A stretch of 64,000 bases of DNA from Treponema sp. (GCA_016281495.1 JAEEIU010000002.1:62001-126000); one strand, 5' to 3'; numbered from the stretch's first letter, positions 54,258-63,035 are shown. Translations and numbers: made by a program. The notes: generated by a model from the letters alone, not told the origin.

Positions 54258-54776
54258 ATGATAAAAGCATTGGTAAAATTGGTTAGAGCCTTGTGTTCTA
54301 ATACGGCACCGGCAGAAATTGCACATGCGTTTGCATGGGGTGTCATTCTCGGGTTTCTGCCCAAGGATAACGCCCTGTGGTATATTCTCTTTGTCTTGAT
54401 TTTCTTCATGAGGATTCAAAGGGGAGTCTTTTCTCTTGCTGTTCTTGTCGTATCCCTTTTTGCAGGAGTTGCGGATCCTCTGTTCGACCAGATAGGCTAC
54501 TGGGTTTTAACGCATCCGGCCATGCAGGACACCATGACCAAGCTAATCAACATTCCCTTTGTCGCATTCACCAAGATTAACAATACCATCGTCATGGGCT
54601 GCATCATCTGCGGAATATGCGCCTACATCCCGTTATATTTTATTTCCAGGCTCTTTACCTTTGTCTGGAGACGCTACATCGGTGGAAAACTCAAAAACAT
54701 AAAGTTCATCAAGGCCATAGGAAAGATTCCTCTTATAAGAAAAATCGCTGACATTGCACAGGGAGAGTTGATATGA
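54258..54776 (+). CDS. TIGR03546/DUF2062-type membrane protein
   Basis: A 172-residue inner-membrane protein with about four hydrophobic segments (about 22-60, 60-78, 105-135). The AHAFAWGVILGFLPKDNALWYIL block is the DUF2062-like signature. It forms a two-gene pair with the next gene (ATGA overlap), as in the TIGR03546-TIGR03545 pairs known from a small fraction of outer-membrane bacteria; function unknown. I chose the ATG at 54258, since earlier ATGs lie in or before the -10 box. Confidence 0.75.
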   Translation: MIKALVKLVRALCSNTAPAEIAHAFAWGVILGFLPKDNALWYILFVLIFFMRIQRGVFSLAVLVVSLFAGVADPLFDQIGYWVLTHPAMQDTMTKLINIPFVAFTKINNTIVMGCIICGICAYIPLYFISRLFTFVWRRYIGGKLKNIKFIKAIGKIPLIRKIADIAQGELI

Positions 54777-57439
54777 TGGAAGAAGACGAAAAACGCCGCG
54801 AAGACGAAGAAATTCCCCCCCAGGAAGAACAGGGCTCTCTCCCAGCAGAAGAAAGCAATACTCAGGTTGAAGAGAACAATGCCACAGTAGAAGAAAACAG
54901 CACCCGGGTTGAAGAAAGCAATACTCAGGTTGAAGAGAGCGATTCTCCGGTTGAAGAAAGCGATTCTCCGATTGAAGAGAACAATGCCCTGACTGAAGAA
55001 GAAGACCTTGAGGATGAGCTATACGAAGAGGAAGACGACGAAGAAGATGAACTGGTCGGAAATCCTGAAGCTGGAACTGAAGTTTCTACCATAAATCTTG
55101 GTGGAGTTCCAGACGGCAAAAAAAAGAGGCGAAAGAGGGAATTCCCTGTTTCAAAACTTCCGCTTTTGATGAGGAAGACCTACAGTGAAAAAGCACTCAA
55201 GCGCCACATCCTAAAGAAGCTTTACATTCCCGAAGACCAGCGTCTTGTTGCGGCATTGTTCATAAAGGGTGCAAATCCTAAAAAACCAGACTATTATGCC
55301 ATCCCTGCAGACAGGATGTTCACCAAAAAGGAATTCAAAAAATATGCCCTGCTCGGAAAGGAAATCAAAAAGCAGAGCAAGGCCCGGGTCCGCATGATTC
55401 CACTCATTGCGCTTTTGGTCCTTATCTTCGGATCGGTGGCAACAGTCATCGCTTTCAAAAACGTAATCGTACAAAAAGGCCTTATCTCCATATGCGAGGC
55501 AATTTTCCAGGCAAAGACAGATGTGGAAAGCGTTGATGTTAAAATCCTTGATGCATCAATTACCATAAACAATCTTCAGGTCGGCAACAAAAACCGTGTA
55601 ATGAAAAACCTGTTTGAAGTGGGAAAGATTCAGCTTGACTTTAACCTTGTACAGGCCCTGCGTAAAAAATTCGTGGCGGAAAACCTCGAGGCCTCGGGAA
55701 TAAAATGGAACACAGACAGGACCTACAGCTGCGAGCTTCCCCAAAAAGAACCCAAAGAAGATTCCGAATTCATGAAAGAGGTAAAGGCACGCGCAAACAA
55801 TGCCATAAGGGAGCTTCAAAACCAGGCCTACGACATTCTTGGCGGATCTGATCTGGAGAGCATAATTGCCAATGCAAAGGCCCACATCAATTCACCCAAG
55901 GTCGTAAAGGATTCAATCGATTATTCACAGGCCCTTATTGAAAAATGGAAGACCAAACCGGAAGAGATAGAAGCACAGATAAATGAATTTGCAGAAACGG
56001 TAAAGAACCTCCAGACCATAAGCGTAAAATCATTCGACTTCAGGAAACCGGAAGATGTCCAGGCAATGAAGGATGCCTACGAAAAGATCTCCGCCGCAAT
56101 AGAACAGAGTAAATCCCTAAAGGCCACTGCAGAGCTTCTTGTAAATGAAGTAAAGACAGATGCACAAGACGTAAAGGGCATGGCAGAAAATGTCGCTACA
56201 ACGGTAAAGTCAGACTACGATTATGTCAAGGAACGACTCACGACCCTTACGGGAACAATCAAGAACCTTGACCAGCTTTTCAATGACGCCCTTGATACGG
56301 TGGCATACAACATGCTTGGCGAATATTATCCCTATGTTCAGGACGGACTGGCTCTCGTTCAGGAAATGAAGGAAAAATCCGCGGCAAAGCCAAAGAAAGA
56401 AAAAAAGGAAAGCAAGCGCATGGCGGGAACAACATTCTGGTATTCACAGGAATATCCGAGCTTCCTCATAGAAAACATACGCGCACAGGGAACGGGATTT
56501 GACGTACGCATTACCGAGGTTTCCAACAATCAGGACGTAAGGAACCAACCTACGACAGGAAACATCTGGCTAAGCATAAACAACCTCCAGCACTCAGGCA
56601 CGGTTACCGTTGATACAAGGTCCGCATCTTCCGCACCTCTTGTAGCACTCAACTACACTGGTTCCGGTTTTAAGGCGGCCATGGACGGAACAAGAATCGC
56701 AACCTTAAGCGGAGTTCCTTCAATAAACGGAGACATGCAGCTTAAGGCACGCGCCACTTTTGATCCGGCAGGATTTTCTGCGGGCGGTACCCTCATTTTG
56801 GATCCTGTCTCCCTTACCACAGACGGATTTAAAAACGATCTTGTCACAAAATATTACCGGGTGGGTCTTGCGAGCGTAGACAACCTGAACATCTCCTATG
56901 ACGTGGGCTACAGCAAGGCAAACGGACTTAAGATGTCCCTGACTGGAAACTTTGCGGATCAGTTCATCAATTCCCTCAAGGCCATAGTCATGGAAATCGG
57001 AAAAGATGCAAAAGAGGCAGCCCTTGCACGTCTTTCAAAAGAACTTAACGAGTCAGAGAATGAATTCATAATCAAGACAAAGGAATTCTTTGGAATAGAA
57101 GGCGACATAGATTTGCAGAACGTACGTCTTGCCGACATCCAGAACCTGCTGGAAAAGAAACAGAAGGAAGTCGAAAACTGGCTCAAGGATCAGGCAAACA
57201 AGGCCATAGAGGATGCAAAGGAAAAAGCCACGGAATTCGTTCAGGAAAAAACATCAGAGGTAAAGCAGCAGGTCACCGACAGTCTCAAGGATTCTTTAGG
57301 CAACGTATTCGGAACTCCAAAAAAGACCGAAGAAAAAACGGACGGTGAAGACGAAAAGGAAGACGAGGAGAAAGAAGATTCAAAGGACAAGCTTTCCAAT
57401 GGACTGATGGATATAGGAAAGGGCCTCTTTGGACGATAG
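54773..57439 (+). CDS. TIGR03545-family AsmA-like membrane-anchored protein
   Basis: An 888-residue protein. The N-terminal 90 residues are very acidic and contain seven copies of a seven-residue repeat (about 26-74). One membrane helix is at about 208-232. The following 70 residues resemble an AsmA N-terminus, with ASITINNLQVGNKNRVMKNLF and a VAENLEASGIKW block. A long helical region (about 320-540), a beta-rich region (about 550-740) with SGTVTVDTRSASS-type strands, and a helical, Lys/Glu-rich C-terminus (about 750-888) follow. The family accompanies TIGR03546. The AsmA similarity suggests a role in lipid or outer-membrane traffic across the periplasm, but this is inference. The ATG overlaps the upstream stop; GGGAG lies upstream. 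Confidence 0.75.
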   Translation: MMEEDEKRREDEEIPPQEEQGSLPAEESNTQVEENNATVEENSTRVEESNTQVEESDSPVEESDSPIEENNALTEEEDLEDELYEEEDDEEDELVGNPEAGTEVSTINLGGVPDGKKKRRKREFPVSKLPLLMRKTYSEKALKRHILKKLYIPEDQRLVAALFIKGANPKKPDYYAIPADRMFTKKEFKKYALLGKEIKKQSKARVRMIPLIALLVLIFGSVATVIAFKNVIVQKGLISICEAIFQAKTDVESVDVKILDASITINNLQVGNKNRVMKNLFEVGKIQLDFNLVQALRKKFVAENLEASGIKWNTDRTYSCELPQKEPKEDSEFMKEVKARANNAIRELQNQAYDILGGSDLESIIANAKAHINSPKVVKDSIDYSQALIEKWKTKPEEIEAQINEFAETVKNLQTISVKSFDFRKPEDVQAMKDAYEKISAAIEQSKSLKATAELLVNEVKTDAQDVKGMAENVATTVKSDYDYVKERLTTLTGTIKNLDQLFNDALDTVAYNMLGEYYPYVQDGLALVQEMKEKSAAKPKKEKKESKRMAGTTFWYSQEYPSFLIENIRAQGTGFDVRITEVSNNQDVRNQPTTGNIWLSINNLQHSGTVTVDTRSASSAPLVALNYTGSGFKAAMDGTRIATLSGVPSINGDMQLKARATFDPAGFSAGGTLILDPVSLTTDGFKNDLVTKYYRVGLASVDNLNISYDVGYSKANGLKMSLTGNFADQFINSLKAIVMEIGKDAKEAALARLSKELNESENEFIIKTKEFFGIEGDIDLQNVRLADIQNLLEKKQKEVENWLKDQANKAIEDAKEKATEFVQEKTSEVKQQVTDSLKDSLGNVFGTPKKTEEKTDGEDEKEDEEKEDSKDKLSNGLMDIGKGLFGR
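54848..54994 (+). repeat. 21-bp in-frame tandem repeat, 7 copies
   Basis: Seven consecutive 21-base units encode EESNTQV-like heptapeptides (variants EENNATV, EENSTRV, EESDSPV, EESDSPI). Units 1 and 4 are identical in DNA, which suggests recent expansion or slippage. The copy number may vary between strains. Confidence 0.9.
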
Positions 57440-57583
57440 CAAGCTCCATTCACAATCCTTAACTCAGATTATGCTGTTACTCCGTAAAAAAACTTTAAAA
57501 ATTTTTCATTTTTCATTTGCTTTTTTTTCAATTAGGACTTATCATTTAAATGGATAGGGCTATCATAATCATGGATTGGTGTT

Positions 57584-60061
57584 ATGAAGAAAGCGAGAAA
57601 AAAGACAGTTCTGTTGATAAACAGTATCATTGCTTCACTTATTGTAATCGCCGGAATTATCCTTTTATGCAGGAATTTTCAGCTATCCGTAGCCTTTTTC
57701 TCAAAAAAAGATGACATTCCTTCATTCCCAGACAAAAGGGTTCTGTTCATAACATCCTTCAACGATGAGGTTCCTTCCGTATACGATCAAAAAGAGGGCA
57801 TGCTGTCCATATTTAACCAGGCAGACGTTTGGCTTGACGTCATATCCATGAACTCACGTGATTACCCTGGAGAAGAAAATGCAAGCCTTTTCCATCAGCT
57901 TCTTGCATACCGCCTTAAAAACAACAGGAAATACGATGCCATAATAGCCGGTGATGATGAGGCGCTTTATTTTGTTGAGGAATACCAGGAAGAGCTTTTC
58001 ACCGGACTTCCCATTTATTTCCTTGGGGTCAACGACATAGACCACGCACACAAGGCCACCGAAAATCCGCTCATAACAGGCTCAATCGAACGCCTATACC
58101 TTGAGGACACCATAGACATAGCCATCAAGCAGAATCCAGAGGCAAAAACGATTGTTGCGGTACACGACAGCACAATCTCTGGAAACGCGGACTCAGACCA
58201 GTTCCTTGCACTCAGGATGGAATTCCCGAACCACGTGTTTGAATCCATAAGTACCTCCGAGCTGACACGCTACGAGCTGGAAAGGAAAATCAGGAGCCTT
58301 GACTCAAGCTCAATCCTGATCTGCATCTCTGGCTACCACGATTCGGAAGGCAACAGATATACCGGCTACGAACTATGCCAGATAATCTCCAACTGCGCAC
58401 AGATCCCTGTCTACACGACAATTCCGGAATGCATAGGCCAGGGATTTGCAGGAGGCCTTACACTTGACATGTTTGCATACGGAAGGCAGGCCGCACAGAC
58501 AATCCTTTCAATTTTTGGAGGCAAGGCACCAAAGAACATAGAGCTTTTTACAAAGAGCATCTCCCAGTTCCGCTTTGACTACAAGGTTCTCAAACGCTTC
58601 AAGCTCAAGAAGTCATCGCTTCCAATAAACACCATTTGGATTAACCGCTACGATCCCTTCTGGGAACAGAACGGCATGCTCATCACATCACTTATAATGA
58701 TCCTGTCCGGCATCGCGGCAATTCTCCTTACAGTAGGCCTTGAACGCCACAGGTCAAAGATCATCCAGTCCGAGCTTACTTCCTCACACCAGCAGCTCAA
58801 ATACATGATTGACCATGACTTCATGACGGGACTGCCAAAAATCCAGACGGCACACCAGACCATCAGCGAGCTTCTTGAATCCGGCAAACGCTTTTCCGTA
58901 CTCAAGATAAACATCAACAATTTCCGCAGCATAAACGATGCCTACACCCACGCCTGCGGAGACTATATCCTGAACAAAATAGGCCACATGCTTTTGGACA
59001 TGGAGGATGAGGATTACTTCTTTGCCCGTGACAACAGCGAATTCATCATAATCTACCTCAAGGGATATCTGAGCGACGTAAGCACCCATTTTGACTGCAT
59101 CAAGCAGACATTCCTTTCAATTCCAATTACCTACAACGGCGTATCATTCACCGTAAACACGAAATTCGGAATATTCAACGTTCCCATAGACAAAAAATTC
59201 TCCGTGGACGAGGTCATGACCTACGTGGACTATGCCCTGTTCAATGCCAAAAACGGCGGAAAATCAAGCTATGTCTTCTTTACCAAAGAAATGGAGGAAG
59301 AGGTCCGCAATACAAAGAAGATTGTCCGCATTCTGGAGGATGCATGCAAGCAGGATGGTTTCGTACCTTTCTTCCAGCCACAGATAGATGCAATCACGGG
59401 AGAGATTTTCGGTTACGAATCCCTGTGCCGCCTCAAGGACCATCCTATTTCCCCCGCCCTGTTCATTCCGATTGCGGAAAACAACGGCTTCATCACGAAA
59501 ATTGGCCGCATAATGACGGAAAAGGTCATAAAGCAGATGGCAGCCATGCGTGACGAGGGACAGCAGCTAAGGCGGTTTGCCATAAACTATTCTGCAGGAC
59601 AGATTGTGGACACAGGATATGTTGATTTCCTGCGCGGTTTACTTGAAAAATACAACATCCCCCCGGAAATGATAGAGATAGAAATCACGGAGAGCCTTTT
59701 CCTTGGAAACGACCAGGATTCCGCAAACCTGTTCAAGCAGCTGGATGAACTTGGGGTTTCCCTTGCCCTGGATGACTTTGGAACCGGATACTCCTCCATC
59801 AGCTATCTGGCATACCTTCCCGTAGGAGTGGTCAAGATCGACAAAACCATGGTGGACGTATACCTGCACGACGGAAAGGACGTTTTGATCCAAAACATCA
59901 TAAGCATGGTTCACAGCCTTGGAATGAAGCTCATCGCGGAAGGAATCGAAGAAAAATGGCAGTACGAAAAGCTCAAGACATTCGACTGCGACATAATTCA
60001 GGGATATTATTTCAGCAAACCCATCCCCGGATCTGAGGTTAAACGCTTCAACGCCTCTTAG
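57584..60061 (+). CDS. Membrane GGDEF/EAL protein with ABC-type substrate-binding sensor
   Basis: An 825-residue receptor for cyclic-di-GMP turnover. After a membrane helix (about 10-29), a periplasmic ABC-substrate-binding-like domain (about 45-345) resembles the sugar/lipoprotein type that follows the FITSFNDEVPSV pattern. A second helix lies at about 363-385. A GGDEF domain (about 410-570) is degenerate: the active-site loop reads RDNSEF instead of GGDEF, so cyclase activity is unlikely. The EAL domain (about 585-820) keeps FGYESL, INYSAGQ, EIEITESL, DDFGTGYSS, KIDK and AEGIEE, which carry the metal-binding and catalytic residues; phosphodiesterase activity is likely. The start has a weak GGATTGGTG ribosome-binding site. 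It is a single-gene unit. Confidence 0.9.
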   Translation: MKKARKKTVLLINSIIASLIVIAGIILLCRNFQLSVAFFSKKDDIPSFPDKRVLFITSFNDEVPSVYDQKEGMLSIFNQADVWLDVISMNSRDYPGEENASLFHQLLAYRLKNNRKYDAIIAGDDEALYFVEEYQEELFTGLPIYFLGVNDIDHAHKATENPLITGSIERLYLEDTIDIAIKQNPEAKTIVAVHDSTISGNADSDQFLALRMEFPNHVFESISTSELTRYELERKIRSLDSSSILICISGYHDSEGNRYTGYELCQIISNCAQIPVYTTIPECIGQGFAGGLTLDMFAYGRQAAQTILSIFGGKAPKNIELFTKSISQFRFDYKVLKRFKLKKSSLPINTIWINRYDPFWEQNGMLITSLIMILSGIAAILLTVGLERHRSKIIQSELTSSHQQLKYMIDHDFMTGLPKIQTAHQTISELLESGKRFSVLKININNFRSINDAYTHACGDYILNKIGHMLLDMEDEDYFFARDNSEFIIIYLKGYLSDVSTHFDCIKQTFLSIPITYNGVSFTVNTKFGIFNVPIDKKFSVDEVMTYVDYALFNAKNGGKSSYVFFTKEMEEEVRNTKKIVRILEDACKQDGFVPFFQPQIDAITGEIFGYESLCRLKDHPISPALFIPIAENNGFITKIGRIMTEKVIKQMAAMRDEGQQLRRFAINYSAGQIVDTGYVDFLRGLLEKYNIPPEMIEIEITESLFLGNDQDSANLFKQLDELGVSLALDDFGTGYSSISYLAYLPVGVVKIDKTMVDVYLHDGKDVLIQNIISMVHSLGMKLIAEGIEEKWQYEKLKTFDCDIIQGYYFSKPIPGSEVKRFNAS

Positions 60062-60178
60062 GCTACCGGAATTGTCAGAACTGAACAGGCAGCAACTCCA
60101 TGGCCGTCATCATGCCCCATGAAAACTGCATTTTCTGAAATTATTTAAAAATAAAGGGCCTAACATGGCATAAACTGA

Positions 60179-60207
60179 TTGACCAAATCTTGTTTTTTCC
60201 TTACAAT
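60179..60207 (+). promoter_or_regulatory. Promoter of the rpsP-khpA-rimM-trmD-rplS operon
   Basis: -35 TTGACC (60179-60184), 17-base spacer, -10 TACAAT (60202-60207). The predicted start near 60214 leaves a leader of about 90 bases before rpsP. Confidence 0.7.
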
Positions 60208-60261
60208 ATGTCGTCTTACTTAAAGTGGGATAAATGGACCCGTTGGGTCTGTCATATATTT

Positions 60262-60291
60262 TAGGTCTTGAACCCATTCGCAAGAGACCTA
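60262..60291 (+). promoter_or_regulatory. Leader hairpin next to the rpsP ribosome-binding site
   Basis: TAGGTCT (60262-60268) pairs with AGACCTA (60285-60291), with a 16-base loop; GGAGG begins 1 base later. A smaller GACCC-GTT-GGGTC hairpin lies at about 60237-60249. The structure could control ribosome access, but no known ribosomal-protein leader was recognised. Confidence 0.35.
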
Positions 60292-60306
60292 TGGAGGACA
60301 AATCAA

Positions 60307-60573
60307 GTGGTAAAAATCAGACTTAAGAAGTTTGGTACAAAGAAGCGCCCTGATTACCGTATCGTGATTCAGGATGCCCGCAAGCCTCGTGACGGTGAGA
60401 CTGTAGAAGAAATCGGTCAGTATCACCCCATCGCAGCAGAGAACAGTCAGGTTGTGGTGAACGCAGAGCGTGCAAAGTACTGGCTTAGCGTAGGTGCACA
60501 GCCAACTCCAATCGTCAAAAAGCTGCTTAACGCTTCCGGCCTTACAGCCAAAGGCGAAGCAATCTCAAAGTAA
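60307..60573 (+). CDS. rpsP: Ribosomal protein S16
   Basis: An 88-residue small-subunit protein with the family N-terminus MVKIRLKKFGTKKRPDYRIVIQDAR and the later IGQYHPIA and ERAKYWLSVGAQPTPIVKKLL blocks. The start is the GTG at 60307, 9 bases after GGAGG; the usual GVKIRL start of S16 begins here. It heads the five-gene operon. Confidence 0.97.
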   Translation: MVKIRLKKFGTKKRPDYRIVIQDARKPRDGETVEEIGQYHPIAAENSQVVVNAERAKYWLSVGAQPTPIVKKLLNASGLTAKGEAISK

Positions 60574-60590
60574 GTACAGGGGTGTGAATC

Positions 60591-60824
60591 ATGGAAAAAG
60601 ACCTGATTGAATTCATAGCAAAATCATTGGTCGATGATCCGGCTTCAGTCTCTGTTACAGAAAGCGAAGGTGAACGCGGACCGGTTTTAAGGTTGAGCGT
60701 AGCCCAGGACGATATTGGCAAGGTTATTGGCAAATACGGTCGTATTGCAAAGGCACTGCGTACTGTTTTGAGTGCGTCTGCAAGCAAAGAAGGCAGGCAC
60801 TACAGTCTGGAAATTCTGGACTGA
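60591..60824 (+). CDS. khpA: KH-domain RNA-binding protein KhpA
   Basis: A 77-residue single KH-domain protein (YlqC/KhpA). The GxxG loop lies in VIGKYGRIAKALRTVL. It is found between rpsP and rimM in many bacteria and, as KhpA, binds RNA with KhpB. AGGGGTG lies upstream of the ATG. Confidence 0.92.
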   Translation: MEKDLIEFIAKSLVDDPASVSVTESEGERGPVLRLSVAQDDIGKVIGKYGRIAKALRTVLSASASKEGRHYSLEILD

Positions 60825-60834
60825 CGGGTTTTAG

Positions 60835-61425
60835 ATGGTAGAGCAGTTTGTTGTTGGGATTGTCCGGGGTACCCACGGTATTACGGGCGAGTTTAAAGTA
60901 GAAAGCACTTCCGGCGAGTATGAGCATTTTGCAAATATGGAAGAAGTGACTTTGACAGACGGAACGGTAAGCAAGTCTTATGCTGTTGAATACACAAAGG
61001 ATGCTGCCACGACGCTGTACATGAAATTAAGTGGAATAAATACCCCTGAGGAAGCTGCAAAATTCAACAGGTGGCAGATCGTAGTTCCACGCAAGAACGC
61101 ACATCCATTGCAGAAGGATGAGTGGTATATTGAGGACCTTAAGGGTTGCTCAGTATGGTATAAAGACGTAACGGCGGGTAGTACCGCACCGGGTATGTCC
61201 GATGAGGATATAATCGGAACAGTCACAAACGTAATGGAAGGCGGATCAGGTTATCTCGTTGAGATTTTGCTGTCCGAGAGCTGCCGATTTTTGGCAAATG
61301 ACGTCAAGTACACGAAAAACGGAGAAATCCGCAAAGTGTTTGTTCCATTGAGCTACAGATTCTTGAACGAAATTGACGTGGAAAACAAAAGGATGCAGCT
61401 GATGCACCTCTGGATTCTGGAGTAA
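60835..61425 (+). CDS. rimM: 16S rRNA processing factor RimM
   Basis: A 196-residue ribosome-maturation factor. The N-terminal domain begins with VVGIVRGTHGITGEFKVES; the PRC-barrel domain begins at about WYIEDLKGCSVW and ends with FVPLSYRFLNEIDVENKRM. The length is slightly above the usual 170-180 because of an insertion (TAGSTAPGMSDED) at about 115-127. It lies 10 bases after khpA. Confidence 0.93.
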   Translation: MVEQFVVGIVRGTHGITGEFKVESTSGEYEHFANMEEVTLTDGTVSKSYAVEYTKDAATTLYMKLSGINTPEEAAKFNRWQIVVPRKNAHPLQKDEWYIEDLKGCSVWYKDVTAGSTAPGMSDEDIIGTVTNVMEGGSGYLVEILLSESCRFLANDVKYTKNGEIRKVFVPLSYRFLNEIDVENKRMQLMHLWILE

Positions 61426-61430
61426 GTCCT

Positions 61431-62240
61431 GTGAAATTTACTGTGCTGACCTTGTTCCCCGAAATCCCCAAGGCTTTTTTTGAAACTTCGATCATGGCCA
61501 AGGCGGTAGAAAAGGGAATTATTGCCTACGATTTGGTGAATATCAGGGATTTTGCCTTTGATAAACACAAAACATGTGACGACGGAACGTATGGCGGGGG
61601 AGCCGGACAACTTTTATTGCCGGAACCCTTGGGACGGGCACTTGACAGTGTTGAAGCCTACAAGAAGCATGTGATTTATGTCACACCAAGCGGAAGGCCT
61701 TTTACACAGAAAAAAGCCCTCTCTCTGAGTAAAGAAGACGAAATCGTCCTGATTTGCGGTCGCTACGAAGGCATTGACCAGCGGATCATAGACTTGTATG
61801 TTGACGAGGAAATCTCCATCGGTGACTATGTGATGTCCAGTGGAGAGGTTGCCGCAACGGTAATAATCGATTGCGTGTACCGGCTTGTTGACGACGTGAT
61901 AACGCACGAGTCATTGGAAGAGGAAAGCTTTAACTCAAACCTTTTGGAATACCCGCAGTACACTAGGCCAAATGTGTATAAGGGCTTGGAAGTTCCGGCA
62001 GTTTTGACCGGTGGCGACCATGAAGAAATTCGGAAGTGGCGGCTTCGTAAGAGCCTTCAGAAAACCCTGATGAATCGACCAGATTTGATTCAGACGGCAA
62101 GAATGACAGGTACTCTTTCAGAAGAAGCGGAAAAGATGATCGAAGACCTTGCGGAGCATGCAGACTATAAAAATGACCGCAAGCAGCGCCGGAAGCTACG
62201 TTCCATTCAGGAAAAGCTAAAGCGGCAAAATGGAGAATAA
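61431..62240 (+). CDS. trmD: tRNA (guanine-37-N1)-methyltransferase
   Basis: A 269-residue SPOUT methyltransferase that makes m1G37 in tRNA to prevent frameshifting. The trefoil-knot segments are [34 protein letters not shown] and [24 protein letters not shown]. The C-terminal helical domain has the [17 protein letters not shown] block. The start is a GTG with GGAG 8 bases upstream, 5 bases after rimM. The C-terminus is about 20 residues longer than usual and Lys/Arg-rich. Confidence 0.95.
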   Translation: MKFTVLTLFPEIPKAFFETSIMAKAVEKGIIAYDLVNIRDFAFDKHKTCDDGTYGGGAGQLLLPEPLGRALDSVEAYKKHVIYVTPSGRPFTQKKALSLSKEDEIVLICGRYEGIDQRIIDLYVDEEISIGDYVMSSGEVAATVIIDCVYRLVDDVITHESLEEESFNSNLLEYPQYTRPNVYKGLEVPAVLTGGDHEEIRKWRLRKSLQKTLMNRPDLIQTARMTGTLSEEAEKMIEDLAEHADYKNDRKQRRKLRSIQEKLKRQNGE

Positions 62241-62241
62241 A

Positions 62242-62718
62242 ATGGATCTTATAAAGACTATTGAAGAACAGCAGAAGAAAGCGAATGTTTCTGACTTTAA
62301 GGTAGGAGACACTGTTAAGGTTCACTTTGAGATTATCGAAGGAAAGACAAAGCGCATCCAGATTTTTGAAGGTCTGGTAATCTGCTTTAAGAACGAAGGA
62401 ATCCGCAAGACATTCACAGTACGCAAGGTAAGCTACGGTGTTGGTGTTGAGCGTGTATTCCCGGTTAACAGCCCGCGCGTAATCAAGGTAGAAATCGTAC
62501 GCCCAGGAAAAGTACGCCGCTCAAAGATTTACTACGTACGCGACAAGATCGGTAAGGATGCCAAGATCAAGGAACAGCTTACTCCAAAGGCAAAGGCTCG
62601 CGTAGCCCAGGCCAATGCAGTAGCAAACCAGGCATCACAGGCAGAAGCAGCACTCAAGGCCGAAATCAAGGCAGAGACAGCAGCAGAAGCCGCCGCAAAC
62701 AAGAACAAGAAGAAATAA
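62242..62718 (+). CDS. rplS: Ribosomal protein L19 with Ala/Lys-rich extension
   Basis: A 158-residue large-subunit protein. The conserved part (about 1-115) contains [26 protein letters not shown] and [15 protein letters not shown]. The last 40 residues are an extension rich in Ala, Gln and Lys ([16 protein letters not shown]), absent from the roughly 115-residue E. coli protein. I chose the ATG at 62242, with GGAG 6 bases upstream; an ATG at 62230 overlaps the trmD end. Confidence 0.95.
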   Translation: MDLIKTIEEQQKKANVSDFKVGDTVKVHFEIIEGKTKRIQIFEGLVICFKNEGIRKTFTVRKVSYGVGVERVFPVNSPRVIKVEIVRPGKVRRSKIYYVRDKIGKDAKIKEQLTPKAKARVAQANAVANQASQAEAALKAEIKAETAAEAAANKNKKK

Positions 62719-62731
62719 TTTTCTATACTTC

Positions 62732-62785
62732 ATTCAGGCTTGGACGGCATCACGCAGCACACAAACCCCAAGTCCAGGCCTGAAT
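62732..62785 (+). terminator. Hairpin downstream of rplS
   Basis: The arms ATTCAGGCTTGGAC (62732-62745) and GTCCAGGCCTGAAT (62772-62785) form a 14-bp stem with one T-G wobble and a 26-base loop. There is no U-tract directly after it, so it may mark the 3' end by other means. Confidence 0.4.
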
Positions 62786-62832
62786 TAAATCCCTTCCACA
62801 TTTTTTGGCTTTCATAAATCCCCAAAAACACA

Positions 62833-62861
62833 TAGACACAAAATATTTAATCTGATATAAT
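62833..62861 (+). promoter_or_regulatory. Promoter of tRNA-Leu
   Basis: -35 TAGACA (62833-62838), 17-base spacer, perfect -10 TATAAT (62856-62861) preceded by TGA. The predicted start is about 46 bases before the tRNA. Confidence 0.7.
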
Positions 62862-62913
62862 GATTTATCTGAACAATCCGGATGTGTAAACTTGGAGCGT
62901 TCGATTTTTTTTC

Positions 62914-62999
62914 GCCGGGATGGTGGAATTGGTAGACACAAGGGACTTAAAATCCCTCGGTTGGTAACAACCGTGCCAGTTCAAGTCTGGTTCCCGGCA
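62914..62999 (+). tRNA. tRNA-Leu (anticodon TAA)
   Basis: A complete 86-nt class II cloverleaf. Acceptor GCCGGGA/TCCCGGC with discriminator A; anticodon stem AGGGA/TCCCT with loop CTTAAAA (anticodon TAA); a long variable arm (CGGTTGGTAACAACCG) and a T arm with TTCAAGT. No CCA is encoded. Confidence 0.97.
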
Positions 63000-63005
63000 A
63001 GTTTG

Positions 63006-63035
63006 GGCTGTCCTATTTTGGGCAGCCTCTTTTGT
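63006..63035 (+). terminator. Rho-independent terminator of tRNA-Leu
   Basis: GGCTGTCC (63006-63013) pairs with GGGCAGCC (63020-63027), with a 6-base loop TATTTT, followed by TCTTTTGT. It directly follows the tRNA 3' end. Confidence 0.7.
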
